Assembly (NCBI GenBank): GCA_013150955.1
Contig: JAADJD010000020.1
Location: 142,066-206,065 of the forward strand
DNA from: Calditrichota bacterium
GTDB taxonomy: Bacteria; Calditrichota; Calditrichia; RBG-13-44-9; J042
Length of the DNA stretch: 64,000 nucleotides
Reading direction: 5' to 3'
The notes beneath the pieces are model-generated. The model was not told the origin of the DNA, did not search any database, and saw nothing but the letters and a program-made list of their open reading frames with translations. Made by a program: the position numbers and the translations under genes. Positions 22,101 through 31,201 of the stretch are shown one piece after another. Position 1 is the stretch's first letter, and the number at the start of each line of letters is the position of its first letter.

Positions 22101-22361
22101 CAGCAATTGTTGATGGCCCTGTACATGGCAAGGGATGCCGAGTTTGAAAAATATCTCTCCCGGGTTGTGCGCAATTTTTCGCAGTCGACTTTTCTACCCA
22201 TCTGGTACTTTTTGTGGGCGCGATATGCCTATGACAATGGCAATTTCCAGAAAGCCGTACAGTACATCACCAATCACGTGGAGCATGGGGGAGATCGCTG
22301 GTTGGGAATACTTTCCGGGCCATTCTACCTGCGATCGTTAGTCCAGCTGGTTCTGCAATAA
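19128..22361 (+). CDS. Large exported beta-propeller/TPR protein, unknown function
   Basis: Signal peptide; propeller-like repeats followed by helical repeats; no kinase or HTH domain seen. Confidence 0.6.
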   Translation: MKTKNIVGFLFSILLVTSLLAETTPRVFEAIQFVDHRGEPVKIHQYSRWGPYLYLVSEKNILFEFNLHTGEMHRMILSGAQLGAVSAFAALSRENFLFAMDKKLFKLRVPAFYLKGPEYPVKDQKITAIVPVDEEHALILYERSLILYNVLSGKHRVLLHQQKKEYGRFRGLRVTADGHIWVLALNALLELNLSESGKFNIKKHSYFTARDVTLDANGNLYILSKEGLRQVGREGTQRWPTPANIKGIFVDPAGGIWVYSESKIYQLDAGNFIHLPLPKKIANEKILGMAGGDWNEIFIIGREHLYCFHDILQPDDIATHLIEKINRFYTPRALWYFCQSDMQRLLEYLDRSDDEAINRRILATILPSLPQLQQKTGMDLAIEPHILRLSSQLERKTLLKRLSEQMGMENWARGVFLHKTILKNERSIKDKIRTEFEVAQLFARDTSNYPLARYLIENLIRKYDNIIFEETLKDSLYFLLLKYSRGFPFTRDPGLERYWKYLFANSTVPVIREYARQYFFKKRTDAKFEIERDSLAQYHIWRHGQTMRMLVPVAEGIWYLDTNGRLHYLDTRNGVISSPRALKRLRLDRLLAVSDRVLGITNRGRLLQLSLKGAQDFQPAPPFPVKNAWVAGADIIILGKRGKRWLISSLDVRVGSRWSTPVELPIELADLSFIYVSKITAQAYLLVTRTKAYRYDVTSRQARSIQLPPQILTISDCVLDDQRGFYFATNNGLWYYRDLDGSWSHKSIEDALPETAIRKLSFDYRNGVLAFASADVVGIQDRFGWMLFRLPPLNVTASPPSHLQFDAQLNLYVLQETRSVVWQRNLKLDLNNMVARLMDAEDYFHQRRAIPHFIQLLKRAERIQELSDWASVYQALLYIRMKKYKEAVEIYQLKLGGSRAHSSEWLSDMNFLVLVDQLFDQQKWETVLDVSKTLFPYLRDQAVRSLSREYYLKKMREGGPRQFTRDKLELALWLRETTEDASFSRKLEYEIQQLLMALYMARDAEFEKYLSRVVRNFSQSTFLPIWYFLWARYAYDNGNFQKAVQYITNHVEHGGDRWLGILSGPFYLRSLVQLVLQ

Positions 22362-22395
22362 ACCACCAGTTAATCATAAAGAGGGTGGGTGAGGC

Positions 22396-25134
22396 ATGAG
22401 CAGGACAAATCAATTGTTCCGGTATGTTGGCCTCTATGTTCTGATAGCGTGTCTGGGGACGGGCCAGATAAATGCGAGCCTGTTTCAGTGGGTTCAGCGA
22501 TTTCCTTCGGGAGGCCTAACCCCGATAAAGATTCTGTTTTCCCCCGATCAAACCATCTATCTATATGCCAATGGATTGGATGAAAACTACCGAAACGTCA
22601 ACCGCCTGTTCATGTTCGACAGATCAGGTAATTTTCTGCTAAAACAATCGGTACCTCTGGGCACATCCGTGGTCTTAACGGATGTGCTTTTGCTACCGGG
22701 TGGGGAAACCCTTTATGTGGGACAGGATGAAAATGATTTTAGCGGTTATGTGGGAATTGCCACCGGATCCCAATCGGCACAACGGTTCCCCCTGCAAACG
22801 CCGGAAAATCGTCCCCTGGCCGTCAAGTCGGCGACAATCAAGGATCGTTCTCGCGTGCTTCTGGCAGGGTGTCTGGAGTCTCCAAAGGGCATTCTGGAGG
22901 GTCGGGACGGGTACCTGGCGTTTCTGGACATTCCCAACCAAAAAGTTTTCCATCGGGTTCTGGGGAAGCCGGGCATCGAGGAAGGTCTCAATAGTGCAGT
23001 GGTGTTGTCGGATGGGCGTGTGGTTGCCGGTGGTTACGAATATCAGGATGGGCAATACAATGGCTGGTTGGTGGTGCTGGATTCCACGTTGACCCGGGTT
23101 TTGCTGGAAAAACAGTTTCCCAATGGATGGGTCAATCGCGTGTTTCGGATGCCGGATGGGGGATGGGGAATTCTGGGCTATCGTTTTTCCGAAACGCAAC
23201 GGGAAAAAAACGCCTGGTTTGTGGTGTTTGACAAAAATATGCAACTGCGATGGGAATGGCAATCCAGTCTCTGGGGGGATGATGAGTTTCGGGATGGCTT
23301 TGTGACCGTCGATCGGCGTCTGGCATTTTGCGGTTATGCCACGCTCAGTGGAAGTCGAAAGGCCATATTTATGAAGTTCGACTGGATGACACGTCAGAAA
23401 CTGTTTCAAAAACCGCTGTCCCGTTTTAAGTCCAGTGTGGCTCAGGTGTTGTATGAATTGCCCACGGGACGCATTCTGATGGCGGGTGAGCTACCCGAAA
23501 GCCATGCCGGTTTTATCCTGCAGGAACAGGGCATCAACAAACGGGCGTATCCTCCGCAAATTTTTCTGGCCTACCAGGTGCTGGATGCCAACAGCAATCG
23601 AAAGGTTGAGCCGGGCGAAAATTATTTTCTGAAGATTCAGATTGATAACCGCGGGAAAACGGCGTTGAAAAATGGCGAACTGGTCATTCAGGCGGACGAC
23701 GAGGGGCTGGGCATCCTGGAGCAGCAGGTCATTTTAATTGGGGATATTTTTCCCGGTCAAACCCGCCTGGTGCAGCGCAGTTTTCAGGCCGCCAGCTATA
23801 TCCAGCCCGGGGTTTCTCATATTTACCTGAGGGTTCGGGAGATGGGCAATACATATCTGGAACGATCGGTTAAAATCCAAAAGGCACCGGGCCGGAGTTT
23901 GCAGATTTCATTTAACGTATTTCCCGGTGTGGTTTTCCCGGAAGACACCACCACGGTCACCCTGCAGATAAGAAATAGTTCGTCCTTTGCGGCGAAAGAT
24001 TGTCGCCTGAAGATCCTGTCCAATCATCCCGCCATCAAATTGATGGGCGATGTGGATCGGTCGCAACTGGAAATCGGTTCGGGGGAGGAAATCTCTCTGG
24101 AGTTTCGGTTGTTTGTGGCCCCCACCTACACCGGGCCCGAAAAGCTGCCTCTGGTATTGTACCTGCAATCCCGGGCATCCAACCTGTCCCTTCGGCGCCC
24201 CCTGGATATTCGTCTGGAAAAAGCGCCCACGGAAATGGTGGTGACCTCACCCCCCGCCGTATCCCCAACCGCAAAGCAACTGGCCCCCATCGATGTCGAT
24301 ATGCGACTGAATCCCGAAATTGATATTGAGGCCAACATTCCCAGAATCGCAAAAAAAGATCCTCTAAAATTTGCTGTGGTTATTGGCAACCGGGATTATC
24401 GACATGGGATTGCGCCGGTAGATTATGCCATTCGAGATGCGTTTGTGTTCAAGGAGTATTTGATAAACATGCTGGGATTCGACGAAGGGAATGTGTTTTT
24501 CCTGCCCAATGCCACCAAGTCGGATTTTGAACGCTTTTTTGGGGATGAACGAAATGTACGCGGGAAATTGTACAACAGCATTGTTCCCGGAAAGTCCGAC
24601 GTGATCGTCTTTTATTCCGGTCATGGTGCACCGGGACGTTCGAAAGATGAGGACAATTATCTGGTTCCCGTGGATGCCGACCCCAATTTTCTGCGGATGA
24701 CGGGTTACCCATTAAATCAGTTTTATCAAAATATCAGCCAGATTCCCGCACGCAATATTCTGGTGATCATCGATGCTTGCTTTAGTGGGCAGGTGTATCA
24801 GGGGATCAGCCCCATTTTTGTGTATGTTCCACCGGAAGAGCGCGTTGCCCCCCATTTTATTGCGTTGACCAGTACTTCGGAAACGGAGACCTCCGTCTGG
24901 CTGGAAGACAAACGGCACAGTCTGTTTACTTACCTGTTTTTGAAGGGATTGCAAACATTTGAGGCCGATCGCAATCGCGATCTCAAGATTACCATAAAAG
25001 AAATGTACGAGTATTTAACGGATCCGATCAATCTGTCCCACAGCATCCCTTATCTGGCGCGTAAATTGCGCAATGTGGAGCAGCGACCATCGCTCTTTGG
25101 TAAGAATGTTCAGTTTATTCTGGTAGAGCGGTAA
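22396..25134 (+). CDS. Secreted caspase-fold (peptidase C14) protein with N-terminal propeller-like and CARDB-like domains
   Basis: KFAVVIGNRDYRH...YAIRDAFVFKEYL; catalytic His in VIVFYSGHGAPG and Cys in ILVIIDACFSGQ; signal peptide at N-terminus. Confidence 0.9.
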   Translation: MSRTNQLFRYVGLYVLIACLGTGQINASLFQWVQRFPSGGLTPIKILFSPDQTIYLYANGLDENYRNVNRLFMFDRSGNFLLKQSVPLGTSVVLTDVLLLPGGETLYVGQDENDFSGYVGIATGSQSAQRFPLQTPENRPLAVKSATIKDRSRVLLAGCLESPKGILEGRDGYLAFLDIPNQKVFHRVLGKPGIEEGLNSAVVLSDGRVVAGGYEYQDGQYNGWLVVLDSTLTRVLLEKQFPNGWVNRVFRMPDGGWGILGYRFSETQREKNAWFVVFDKNMQLRWEWQSSLWGDDEFRDGFVTVDRRLAFCGYATLSGSRKAIFMKFDWMTRQKLFQKPLSRFKSSVAQVLYELPTGRILMAGELPESHAGFILQEQGINKRAYPPQIFLAYQVLDANSNRKVEPGENYFLKIQIDNRGKTALKNGELVIQADDEGLGILEQQVILIGDIFPGQTRLVQRSFQAASYIQPGVSHIYLRVREMGNTYLERSVKIQKAPGRSLQISFNVFPGVVFPEDTTTVTLQIRNSSSFAAKDCRLKILSNHPAIKLMGDVDRSQLEIGSGEEISLEFRLFVAPTYTGPEKLPLVLYLQSRASNLSLRRPLDIRLEKAPTEMVVTSPPAVSPTAKQLAPIDVDMRLNPEIDIEANIPRIAKKDPLKFAVVIGNRDYRHGIAPVDYAIRDAFVFKEYLINMLGFDEGNVFFLPNATKSDFERFFGDERNVRGKLYNSIVPGKSDVIVFYSGHGAPGRSKDEDNYLVPVDADPNFLRMTGYPLNQFYQNISQIPARNILVIIDACFSGQVYQGISPIFVYVPPEERVAPHFIALTSTSETETSVWLEDKRHSLFTYLFLKGLQTFEADRNRDLKITIKEMYEYLTDPINLSHSIPYLARKLRNVEQRPSLFGKNVQFILVER

Positions 25135-25160
25135 GGGACGCAAATCGGAATCTGCAAGGA

Positions 25161-26006
25161 ATGATGAGGAGATCCGGCTTCATGAAAGTACTCATCCTTC
25201 TGTTATGTTTTGGACTGGGCATTCAGGCGCAGACCCATTCGGGGGTGGTGGAGGCGATTGGGGAAGCATCGCTGGAATATTTATCCCAGAAAGAAGCCAT
25301 CCAGCAGGCCATGATGGAAGCCCGGCGCCAGGCCATCGAGAAGGTCTGTGGTTCTCAAATTGCCGGCCAAAAAGTGGTTTCCAATTTCCGCCTGGTCGCC
25401 GATGTGATCGAAAATTTAACCACTGCGAAAGTCACGGTGCTGGATTCCGCCATCCAGATGGTGGAAAGTGGAAAGACGCCTTCTGGAATTCCCATCATGC
25501 GGGTCAGGGCACGCATTCGGGCGCAGGTAAATTGCGGAGTGCAACAGCCGGATCCGGGATTTCACCTGCGTATTCAGCTGAGCAAGACCCGTGTGGCCCA
25601 TGGGGACACCTTTTACCTGACCATCACCCCCAGCAAGGAGTGTTACCTCAACATTTTTAATGTGACCGGTGAAGGCGATGTGTACCTCTTATACCCGGGG
25701 GCAGATCCCCGATTGCGCCAGCGACAGCTGCAGGCAAATAAGCCCTGGCGCTTTCCCTATCCGCTCAAAGCGTTTTGTCCACCGGATCGATCTCAGGTGA
25801 CCGAATGGATTTATGTGGTGGGCACCCGATTTCCCATCGAGCTTTTTCCGTTAAAAGAAGGCGGCCCTTATGCCGAAACCGATGCCCGCATGGGACTGGT
25901 CTGGAAAAGCCAGCGCGCTTTTTACAACGATATTTTGTTGCAATTACTGGAAATTCCCAGGAACCAGCGTGCGGAATCCCGTGAAGCCATTACGGTTTAT
26001 CGCTAA
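25161..26006 (+). CDS. Exported DUF4384-like protein
   Basis: LRIQLSKTRVAHGDTFYLTITPSKECYLNIFNVTGEGDVYLLYPG is the DUF4384 pattern; N-terminal signal peptide. Confidence 0.78.
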   Translation: MMRRSGFMKVLILLLCFGLGIQAQTHSGVVEAIGEASLEYLSQKEAIQQAMMEARRQAIEKVCGSQIAGQKVVSNFRLVADVIENLTTAKVTVLDSAIQMVESGKTPSGIPIMRVRARIRAQVNCGVQQPDPGFHLRIQLSKTRVAHGDTFYLTITPSKECYLNIFNVTGEGDVYLLYPGADPRLRQRQLQANKPWRFPYPLKAFCPPDRSQVTEWIYVVGTRFPIELFPLKEGGPYAETDARMGLVWKSQRAFYNDILLQLLEIPRNQRAESREAITVYR

Positions 26007-26206
26007 GGTCATCGGGAACTTCATCGGTGTGAATTCCGTTTATTATTCAGAATTTTCAGAAAGTGATAGCGAACGTCCTGAAGGTATCCGATAGGTACAA
26101 CGGTTAAAGATTTCGGGAGCGGATCAAGATCGGTTCAGTACAGCGCAACCATTAAAAGGCATGTGAAAGACCGCCTCATAGCTCCTCCGTGCACCGGAGG
26201 AAAATG

Positions 26207-26238
26207 AAAAAGCCAGGGGAAGGATCCCCTGGCTTTTT
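26207..26238. terminator. Bidirectional intrinsic terminator between the long operon and SusD
   Basis: Perfect 14-bp stem AAAAAGCCAGGGGA-AGGA-TCCCCTGGCTTTTT. Confidence 0.93.
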
Positions 26239-26254
26239 GGATTGGAGGGGTTAT

Positions 26255-27565
26255 TTATCCGCCGCTTTCAGGCAATTCGGTTTCTGGAATGGGCATCTTA
26301 TCCAGAATCTTGTCTTTATCCGGCCGATCGATGGGCAAGGCATCCAGCCTTCCAAAACGACGCATATCCACCCAGCGATGCCCTTCAATGAAAAGGGAAT
26401 AGCGCCGTTCGTGCAGCAATTGATTAATCGCCTGATCGGCATCGGTTAACGTGACTGGCCCCAGACCCGCAGCCTGCCGAACCACATTGATGTCCGTTTG
26501 CGCATCGGCCAGCTTACCCAGCCCAATGTTGGCCTCGGCACGGATCAGCAGAAGTTCCTCGTTGCGGATGATGGGCAAACGATCCACGTCGCTTTCGGTA
26601 ACCGTAATGGCCAGATCCGTGGTCAGATCATCGAATTTCGTGACATCGCTGCGTTTAAATACCTTGGAGGCAAAGCGCTGATCGCCGGCTTCGGCGTCCG
26701 TCTCGAAGCTGGGATGAGCCATGAACTTTACGAATGGCGCTTCAGGATTTTCGTAAATTTCGTTGGTCTGATCCCCCAGGCCGGTGCCATAAACCATATA
26801 CACGCCCAGATCCATCGGGGCGTTGGGATCAATGAAGGACGCATCGAGGGCATCCAGGGCATCCTGAAATTTGTTCTGGTAAATGGCAACCCTTGCCCGC
26901 AGTGCCCGGTTGAATTTGGCAAAGCCTTCCGGGTTGTCGAATCCGCTGAAACCCGAAGACAGCTGAAACGGAAACGCATCTCCGGCGGCCTGCAATGCGG
27001 TATACCCTTCATCCAGATTCTGTTCAATAAATGCAAACGCTTCGGCCTTGCTGGCCATAGGAGCGTTTAAGTCCCCGGAAAAGTCCAGCTTGATGCCGTT
27101 TTCGTCCAGATAGTTTAAATTCAGGAGTAACTGATAGGCCATGATGGTTTTGGCAAACCCCTCGATGCCAGCCTTTTCGGCACCCGAGAAGTTGTTGGCC
27201 TTGTCCAGCAAGAATCGACAATCCGCTACCACCCGATACCGTGCCGACCAGGGGCGGTTGACAATAAATCCGCCGGGATCGGGTCGACCGAATAACAATT
27301 CACCGGTATAGCGGGGATCTGCCGGTTCGAAGTAGTAGGCTTCGCGCCCCACCACAGACACTGCACGAAGGTAAATGGCATAATCGATGCGCATGCCGGC
27401 TTCAGCGCCCGATACCAGCGTCTGGATGGGGACATTCTCCAGATCCGGGGCATTGGGATTCGGAAAATTCAATTCCCCGCAGGACAGCATCATCAACGAT
27501 GCCAGCCCAACAAGGATCAGAATTGTCCGAAAAAGTTGCGTTTTTTGTAACGGTATATTCCTCAT
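26255..27565 (-). CDS. SusD/RagB-family lipoprotein
   Basis: Lipobox LMMLSCGELNFPNPNAPD; SusD motifs including RNEELLLIRAEANIGLGKLADAQTDINVVRQAAGL and LLHERRYSLFIEGHRWVDMRRFGRL. Confidence 0.93.
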   Translation of the reverse strand: MRNIPLQKTQLFRTILILVGLASLMMLSCGELNFPNPNAPDLENVPIQTLVSGAEAGMRIDYAIYLRAVSVVGREAYYFEPADPRYTGELLFGRPDPGGFIVNRPWSARYRVVADCRFLLDKANNFSGAEKAGIEGFAKTIMAYQLLLNLNYLDENGIKLDFSGDLNAPMASKAEAFAFIEQNLDEGYTALQAAGDAFPFQLSSGFSGFDNPEGFAKFNRALRARVAIYQNKFQDALDALDASFIDPNAPMDLGVYMVYGTGLGDQTNEIYENPEAPFVKFMAHPSFETDAEAGDQRFASKVFKRSDVTKFDDLTTDLAITVTESDVDRLPIIRNEELLLIRAEANIGLGKLADAQTDINVVRQAAGLGPVTLTDADQAINQLLHERRYSLFIEGHRWVDMRRFGRLDALPIDRPDKDKILDKMPIPETELPESGG

Positions 27566-27585
27566 CGTTAAGCTTCCTTTCCTGT

Positions 27586-30500
27586 TTATAATCCAAAGGA
27601 CATGTTAAAATAAAACGTTCGGGAAGAGGGATAGGGAATGGTGTCGATGGCGCGTCCGATGGCCACGTTACCAAACTGGCTCACTTCGGGGTCGTATCCC
27701 TGGTACTTGGTGAACATGAGAAGATTGCGTCCCGAAATACCGATTTTCCAGTAGGAGACGTATCCATTAAAGAAGTTGCGGAGCCAGCTGTCCGGTACGG
27801 AATAACTCACGCTTAGCTCTCTGAGTTTAATAAACGTGCCATCTTCCACGTAGGGCGCGGTGGACTTACCGAGCAGTTCCAGTCGGCAGGGTCCCAATCG
27901 CTGATCGGAACAATCGCTGGCCTTCACCACGCCGTTTGCCGGTAAGTTCAGGCTGGCATCGGTGGCCGGATCGTCGTAATCGGCGCTGGTGGCCCCCAGG
28001 TCGGTGATCAGCTTACCCAGATTGATCACGTCCCCGCCCTGGCGCCAATCCCACAGAAAATACACATTGAACTTCCCGAAACTGAAATTGAAGTTCATGT
28101 CGTTGCTGAAAGAAAGCTGAAAATCGGGCGTGGCATCTCCCAGAATGATGGTGTTGCCGTTGGCATCCACGTCTGCCCCGATGATGGTGGTGGGCGACCA
28201 GCCTTCCTGAATTCGGAAGGTTCCCAGAAATGTTGCGAAGCCGCCTTTGTTAAACGGATCCACCGTCAGTTCCGTGATTTCGGAGCGGGTTTTGTAGAAA
28301 TTCACCCGTGCATTCCACAACAGGCTGTGTGTGCGCACCGGAGTGACTCCCAGCGATATTTCCACCCCATTGGTACGCATTTTCCCCCCGTTGGTAAACT
28401 CTTCGTTAAATCCAGAAGATGGGGGAAGAGAGGCAATCAGGAACAGATCTGAAATGTTCTGGGTGTAGTAGGTAAATTCCAGGCTGGCCCGTCCATCCAT
28501 GAACAAGGCGTCAAATCCCATCTCCAGCTCTTCGGTGCGTTCCGGGCGGATGTCTTTGGAACCGCGTCGGGTGGAGGGTAACAATCCGGCGCGTCCATCG
28601 ATGTTGGACGGCACCAGCTCGGTGTATTTGGCGTTAGCCGGCGGCTGGTTTCCTGTGGCACCGTAAGCAGCCCGGATCTTAAACTCCGGTACCAGATTTT
28701 TGACGGCCCAGAAAGGAAATTCCGACAGTCGCACCGAACCGTTGATTTTGGGATACAGATAATACTTGCCAGGATCTCCATTAGCGCTGCTGGCATCGCC
28801 CCGCAGGCCGGCTGTCAGAAAAATTTTGCCCTGAATATCCACTTCTTCCTGGATGAAGAAGCCGCGATCCCGCTTAATGACCCGTTCCTGAAACGATTTG
28901 CTCACAGATGCCTGATCGATGTTTTCCTGCGTGGGGATCAATCCGCGGGATTCAATCAAGCTATTATTCAGATTGGCATTTTCAAATTGCAATCCAGCAG
29001 CAGTGGTCAGCAGCACGCTGGAACTTGCCGAAAAGTTATGTACCAGGTTCAGGTAAAGGTTGGAGTTTGTGCTCACCGTTTCCCCCAGCAAGGAGGCACC
29101 CGGAAAAGTGGCGTTGCGTTCGTACTGCAATTCCGGGGGAGAGATGACCTTGTTTTCCTGCGAGAAAAAGTCCACCCCTGCCTGCACGATAAAATTCAGC
29201 GTCTGCCGCTGGCTACGGTACAGATTCTGCTTAAACTGGCTGGAGATGATGAAGCGGTTCACCAGCTCCTTGTTCACAAACACATCGCGAGTGTGCAGGG
29301 GATTGGAGGGGTTAAACGGATGATCGGGATATTCGCCATTTTTGGGACGAATGTCCAGAAAACTGGGGGTGAAGGCCAGCGAAAAGCCATAGGTGATATT
29401 GGTGTTGTCGTTTCCGGTGACCCCACGATCGGATTCCGTGCGAATGTAATTGGTGAACACGCTAATTTCGGAGCGATCGCTGAGCTTGTGCTCCAGATTA
29501 AATCGGGTGGCATACTTCTGATATCCGGTATTTTTAATGATGCCATCTTCCGTACGGGCCAGACCGGAGACATAAAAGCGGGATTTGTTGCTGCCTCCTC
29601 GCAAGCTCACGCTGGTCTCGGAAAGGAACCCCCGTTCGCCGTACATTTCATCCTCATAGTCGATGTAAATCCCACCGTTCTGGTTGTAAATGTCCAGACC
29701 CTGCTGACCATAGGCTTCCAGAGCGGCATCGGCGGTAAAGCGTCGGGTGCCGATTTTTTTCAGCAGGGAATTGTAGCCAAAGCGCTGGCTGATGTCGATG
29801 CGCGTTTTGCCAGGAACCCCCCGTTTGGTGGTAATGATGATCACCCCATTGGTTGCTTTGGAGCCGTAAATGGCCGCTGCACTGGCCCCTTTTAATACTT
29901 CAATACTTTCGATGTCGTTGGGGTTGATGTCGGCAATGCGATTAGTAGGTTGTCCCTGAGGGTTGCGACTCCCGGCGGCCGCTGCTTTGGTGACCAGATC
30001 GATGCCGGATTGGATGGCGTCATTGTTGATAATCACCCCATCCACCACGTACAGCGGCTGGGTGGATCCCTCGATGGTGGACACACCGCGGAGGTTTACA
30101 TCAATGCCTCCACCCGGTGCACCGGTGTTCTGGGTAACCCGAATGCCCGCGAACTTGCCTTCCAGTGCCCGTTCCAGAGTCTGGGTGGGGGCGGGTAGCA
30201 ATTCCGCGGCATTAATAGTGGCCACGGCATTGGCCAGGTTCTGCCGCTTCACGGTGGTGGCAAAACCGGTCACCACGACCTCGGAAGTCTTTAAAATGTC
30301 TTCCTCCATGCCAATGACCAGGTTATCGGTATTTCCGGTGACTTTTACGGTCACCGTTTTATAGCCAATGTAGGTAATTTCCAGCTCCGCCTCGTCTACA
30401 TCCGGGATTTCGAGAATGAATACCCCATCAATATCGGAGGCAGTGCCATGGAACGTGCCTTTTACGGTGATTTCCGCTCCGGGCAGAGGATCGCCCGAAT

Positions 30501-30606
30501 TTTTGTCAATCACCCGTCCGGTTACTTTAATGCCTTCCGCCATTGCCAGTGTGGCGAAAAACAACAGCATCAACACGGAAAATGTCCATTGGTTGAATTT
30601 GCCCAT
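27586..30606 (-). CDS. SusC/RagA-family TonB-linked outer-membrane protein
   Basis: CarboxypepD_reg-like N-terminus, plug NLRGVSTIEGSTQPLYVVDGVIIN, IESIEVLKGASAAAIYGSKATNGVIIITTKRG, C-terminal barrel ending in F-GL; likely ATG at 30606. Confidence 0.95.
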   Translation of the reverse strand: MGKFNQWTFSVLMLLFFATLAMAEGIKVTGRVIDKNSGDPLPGAEITVKGTFHGTASDIDGVFILEIPDVDEAELEITYIGYKTVTVKVTGNTDNLVIGMEEDILKTSEVVVTGFATTVKRQNLANAVATINAAELLPAPTQTLERALEGKFAGIRVTQNTGAPGGGIDVNLRGVSTIEGSTQPLYVVDGVIINNDAIQSGIDLVTKAAAAGSRNPQGQPTNRIADINPNDIESIEVLKGASAAAIYGSKATNGVIIITTKRGVPGKTRIDISQRFGYNSLLKKIGTRRFTADAALEAYGQQGLDIYNQNGGIYIDYEDEMYGERGFLSETSVSLRGGSNKSRFYVSGLARTEDGIIKNTGYQKYATRFNLEHKLSDRSEISVFTNYIRTESDRGVTGNDNTNITYGFSLAFTPSFLDIRPKNGEYPDHPFNPSNPLHTRDVFVNKELVNRFIISSQFKQNLYRSQRQTLNFIVQAGVDFFSQENKVISPPELQYERNATFPGASLLGETVSTNSNLYLNLVHNFSASSSVLLTTAAGLQFENANLNNSLIESRGLIPTQENIDQASVSKSFQERVIKRDRGFFIQEEVDIQGKIFLTAGLRGDASSANGDPGKYYLYPKINGSVRLSEFPFWAVKNLVPEFKIRAAYGATGNQPPANAKYTELVPSNIDGRAGLLPSTRRGSKDIRPERTEELEMGFDALFMDGRASLEFTYYTQNISDLFLIASLPPSSGFNEEFTNGGKMRTNGVEISLGVTPVRTHSLLWNARVNFYKTRSEITELTVDPFNKGGFATFLGTFRIQEGWSPTTIIGADVDANGNTIILGDATPDFQLSFSNDMNFNFSFGKFNVYFLWDWRQGGDVINLGKLITDLGATSADYDDPATDASLNLPANGVVKASDCSDQRLGPCRLELLGKSTAPYVEDGTFIKLRELSVSYSVPDSWLRNFFNGYVSYWKIGISGRNLLMFTKYQGYDPEVSQFGNVAIGRAIDTIPYPSSRTFYFNMSFGL

Positions 30607-30745
30607 CATTTCTCCTCTCTTAAAAAATTTGACCCTTAAACCCAAAATACCTGTTAATCATTTCCCCACGGGTTGTTCTGTGGAAGTGCATCAGGGAGCT
30701 CGGGGGAGACGAGGCAGGAGCCTGTCGAAAAGGGGAATAAAAAAT

Positions 30746-30766
30746 AAGCACTCAAATTGAGTGCTT
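30746..30766. other. Perfect inverted repeat upstream of susC-like gene; terminator-like on the minus strand
   Basis: AAGCACTCAA-A-TTGAGTGCTT; on the minus strand followed by ATTTTTTATT. Confidence 0.6.
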
Positions 30767-30937
30767 AAGCATTTTTCATTGTATCGTTCCATCCGATAAT
30801 TTAATGAAATAAAATAAAAAGTCAATACCTCAACCCCTTCTTTTATGAAAAAAAATGGAAGATTTTACCGTGTGTGCAATTATTCACAAAAAGGGTGGGT
30901 TCAGGGGATCGGATGCTGTTTTTAACCCGGATGATGC

Positions 30938-31110
30938 ATCAGAACCACGAATGACACGAATGAACACGAACAAAAATAATAAAGTGCACTTGATGGCTAT
31001 CTGGATGAAAATGTTTTCCCGGATATATTCGCTATTTCGTTAATATTTTTCGAATTCATTCGCCGGATTCGTGGATTCACGTTTATTTGGGTTTATTGCA
31101 TGAGTTGGGT
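30938..31110. repeat. Dispersed palindromic intergenic repeat, copy B
   Basis: ccacgaatgacacgaatgaacacgaac ... atctggatgaaaatgtttt ... attcattcgccggattcgtgg. Confidence 0.78.
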
Positions 31111-31201
31111 TTATTCAGGAGCAGCGAAATTTTGGAAACCCTTTTTATCCCCGAATTTATATGATAAATTTGAAGCCAATTTTAGAAGGGGGTAGAATTA
31201 C

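Noticed and set aside
26498-27070. 190-aa + strand ORF antisense to SusD
   Set aside because: Same reason; the minus-strand SusD frame explains the coding signal.
28987-29895. 302-aa + strand ORF antisense to the SusC-like gene
   Set aside because: Opposite a long, clearly conserved TonB-linked protein; no recognisable motifs, a by-product of codon bias.
31110-31201. preQ1 riboswitch before queF
   Set aside because: No recognisable preQ1-I or -II core in the short leader.
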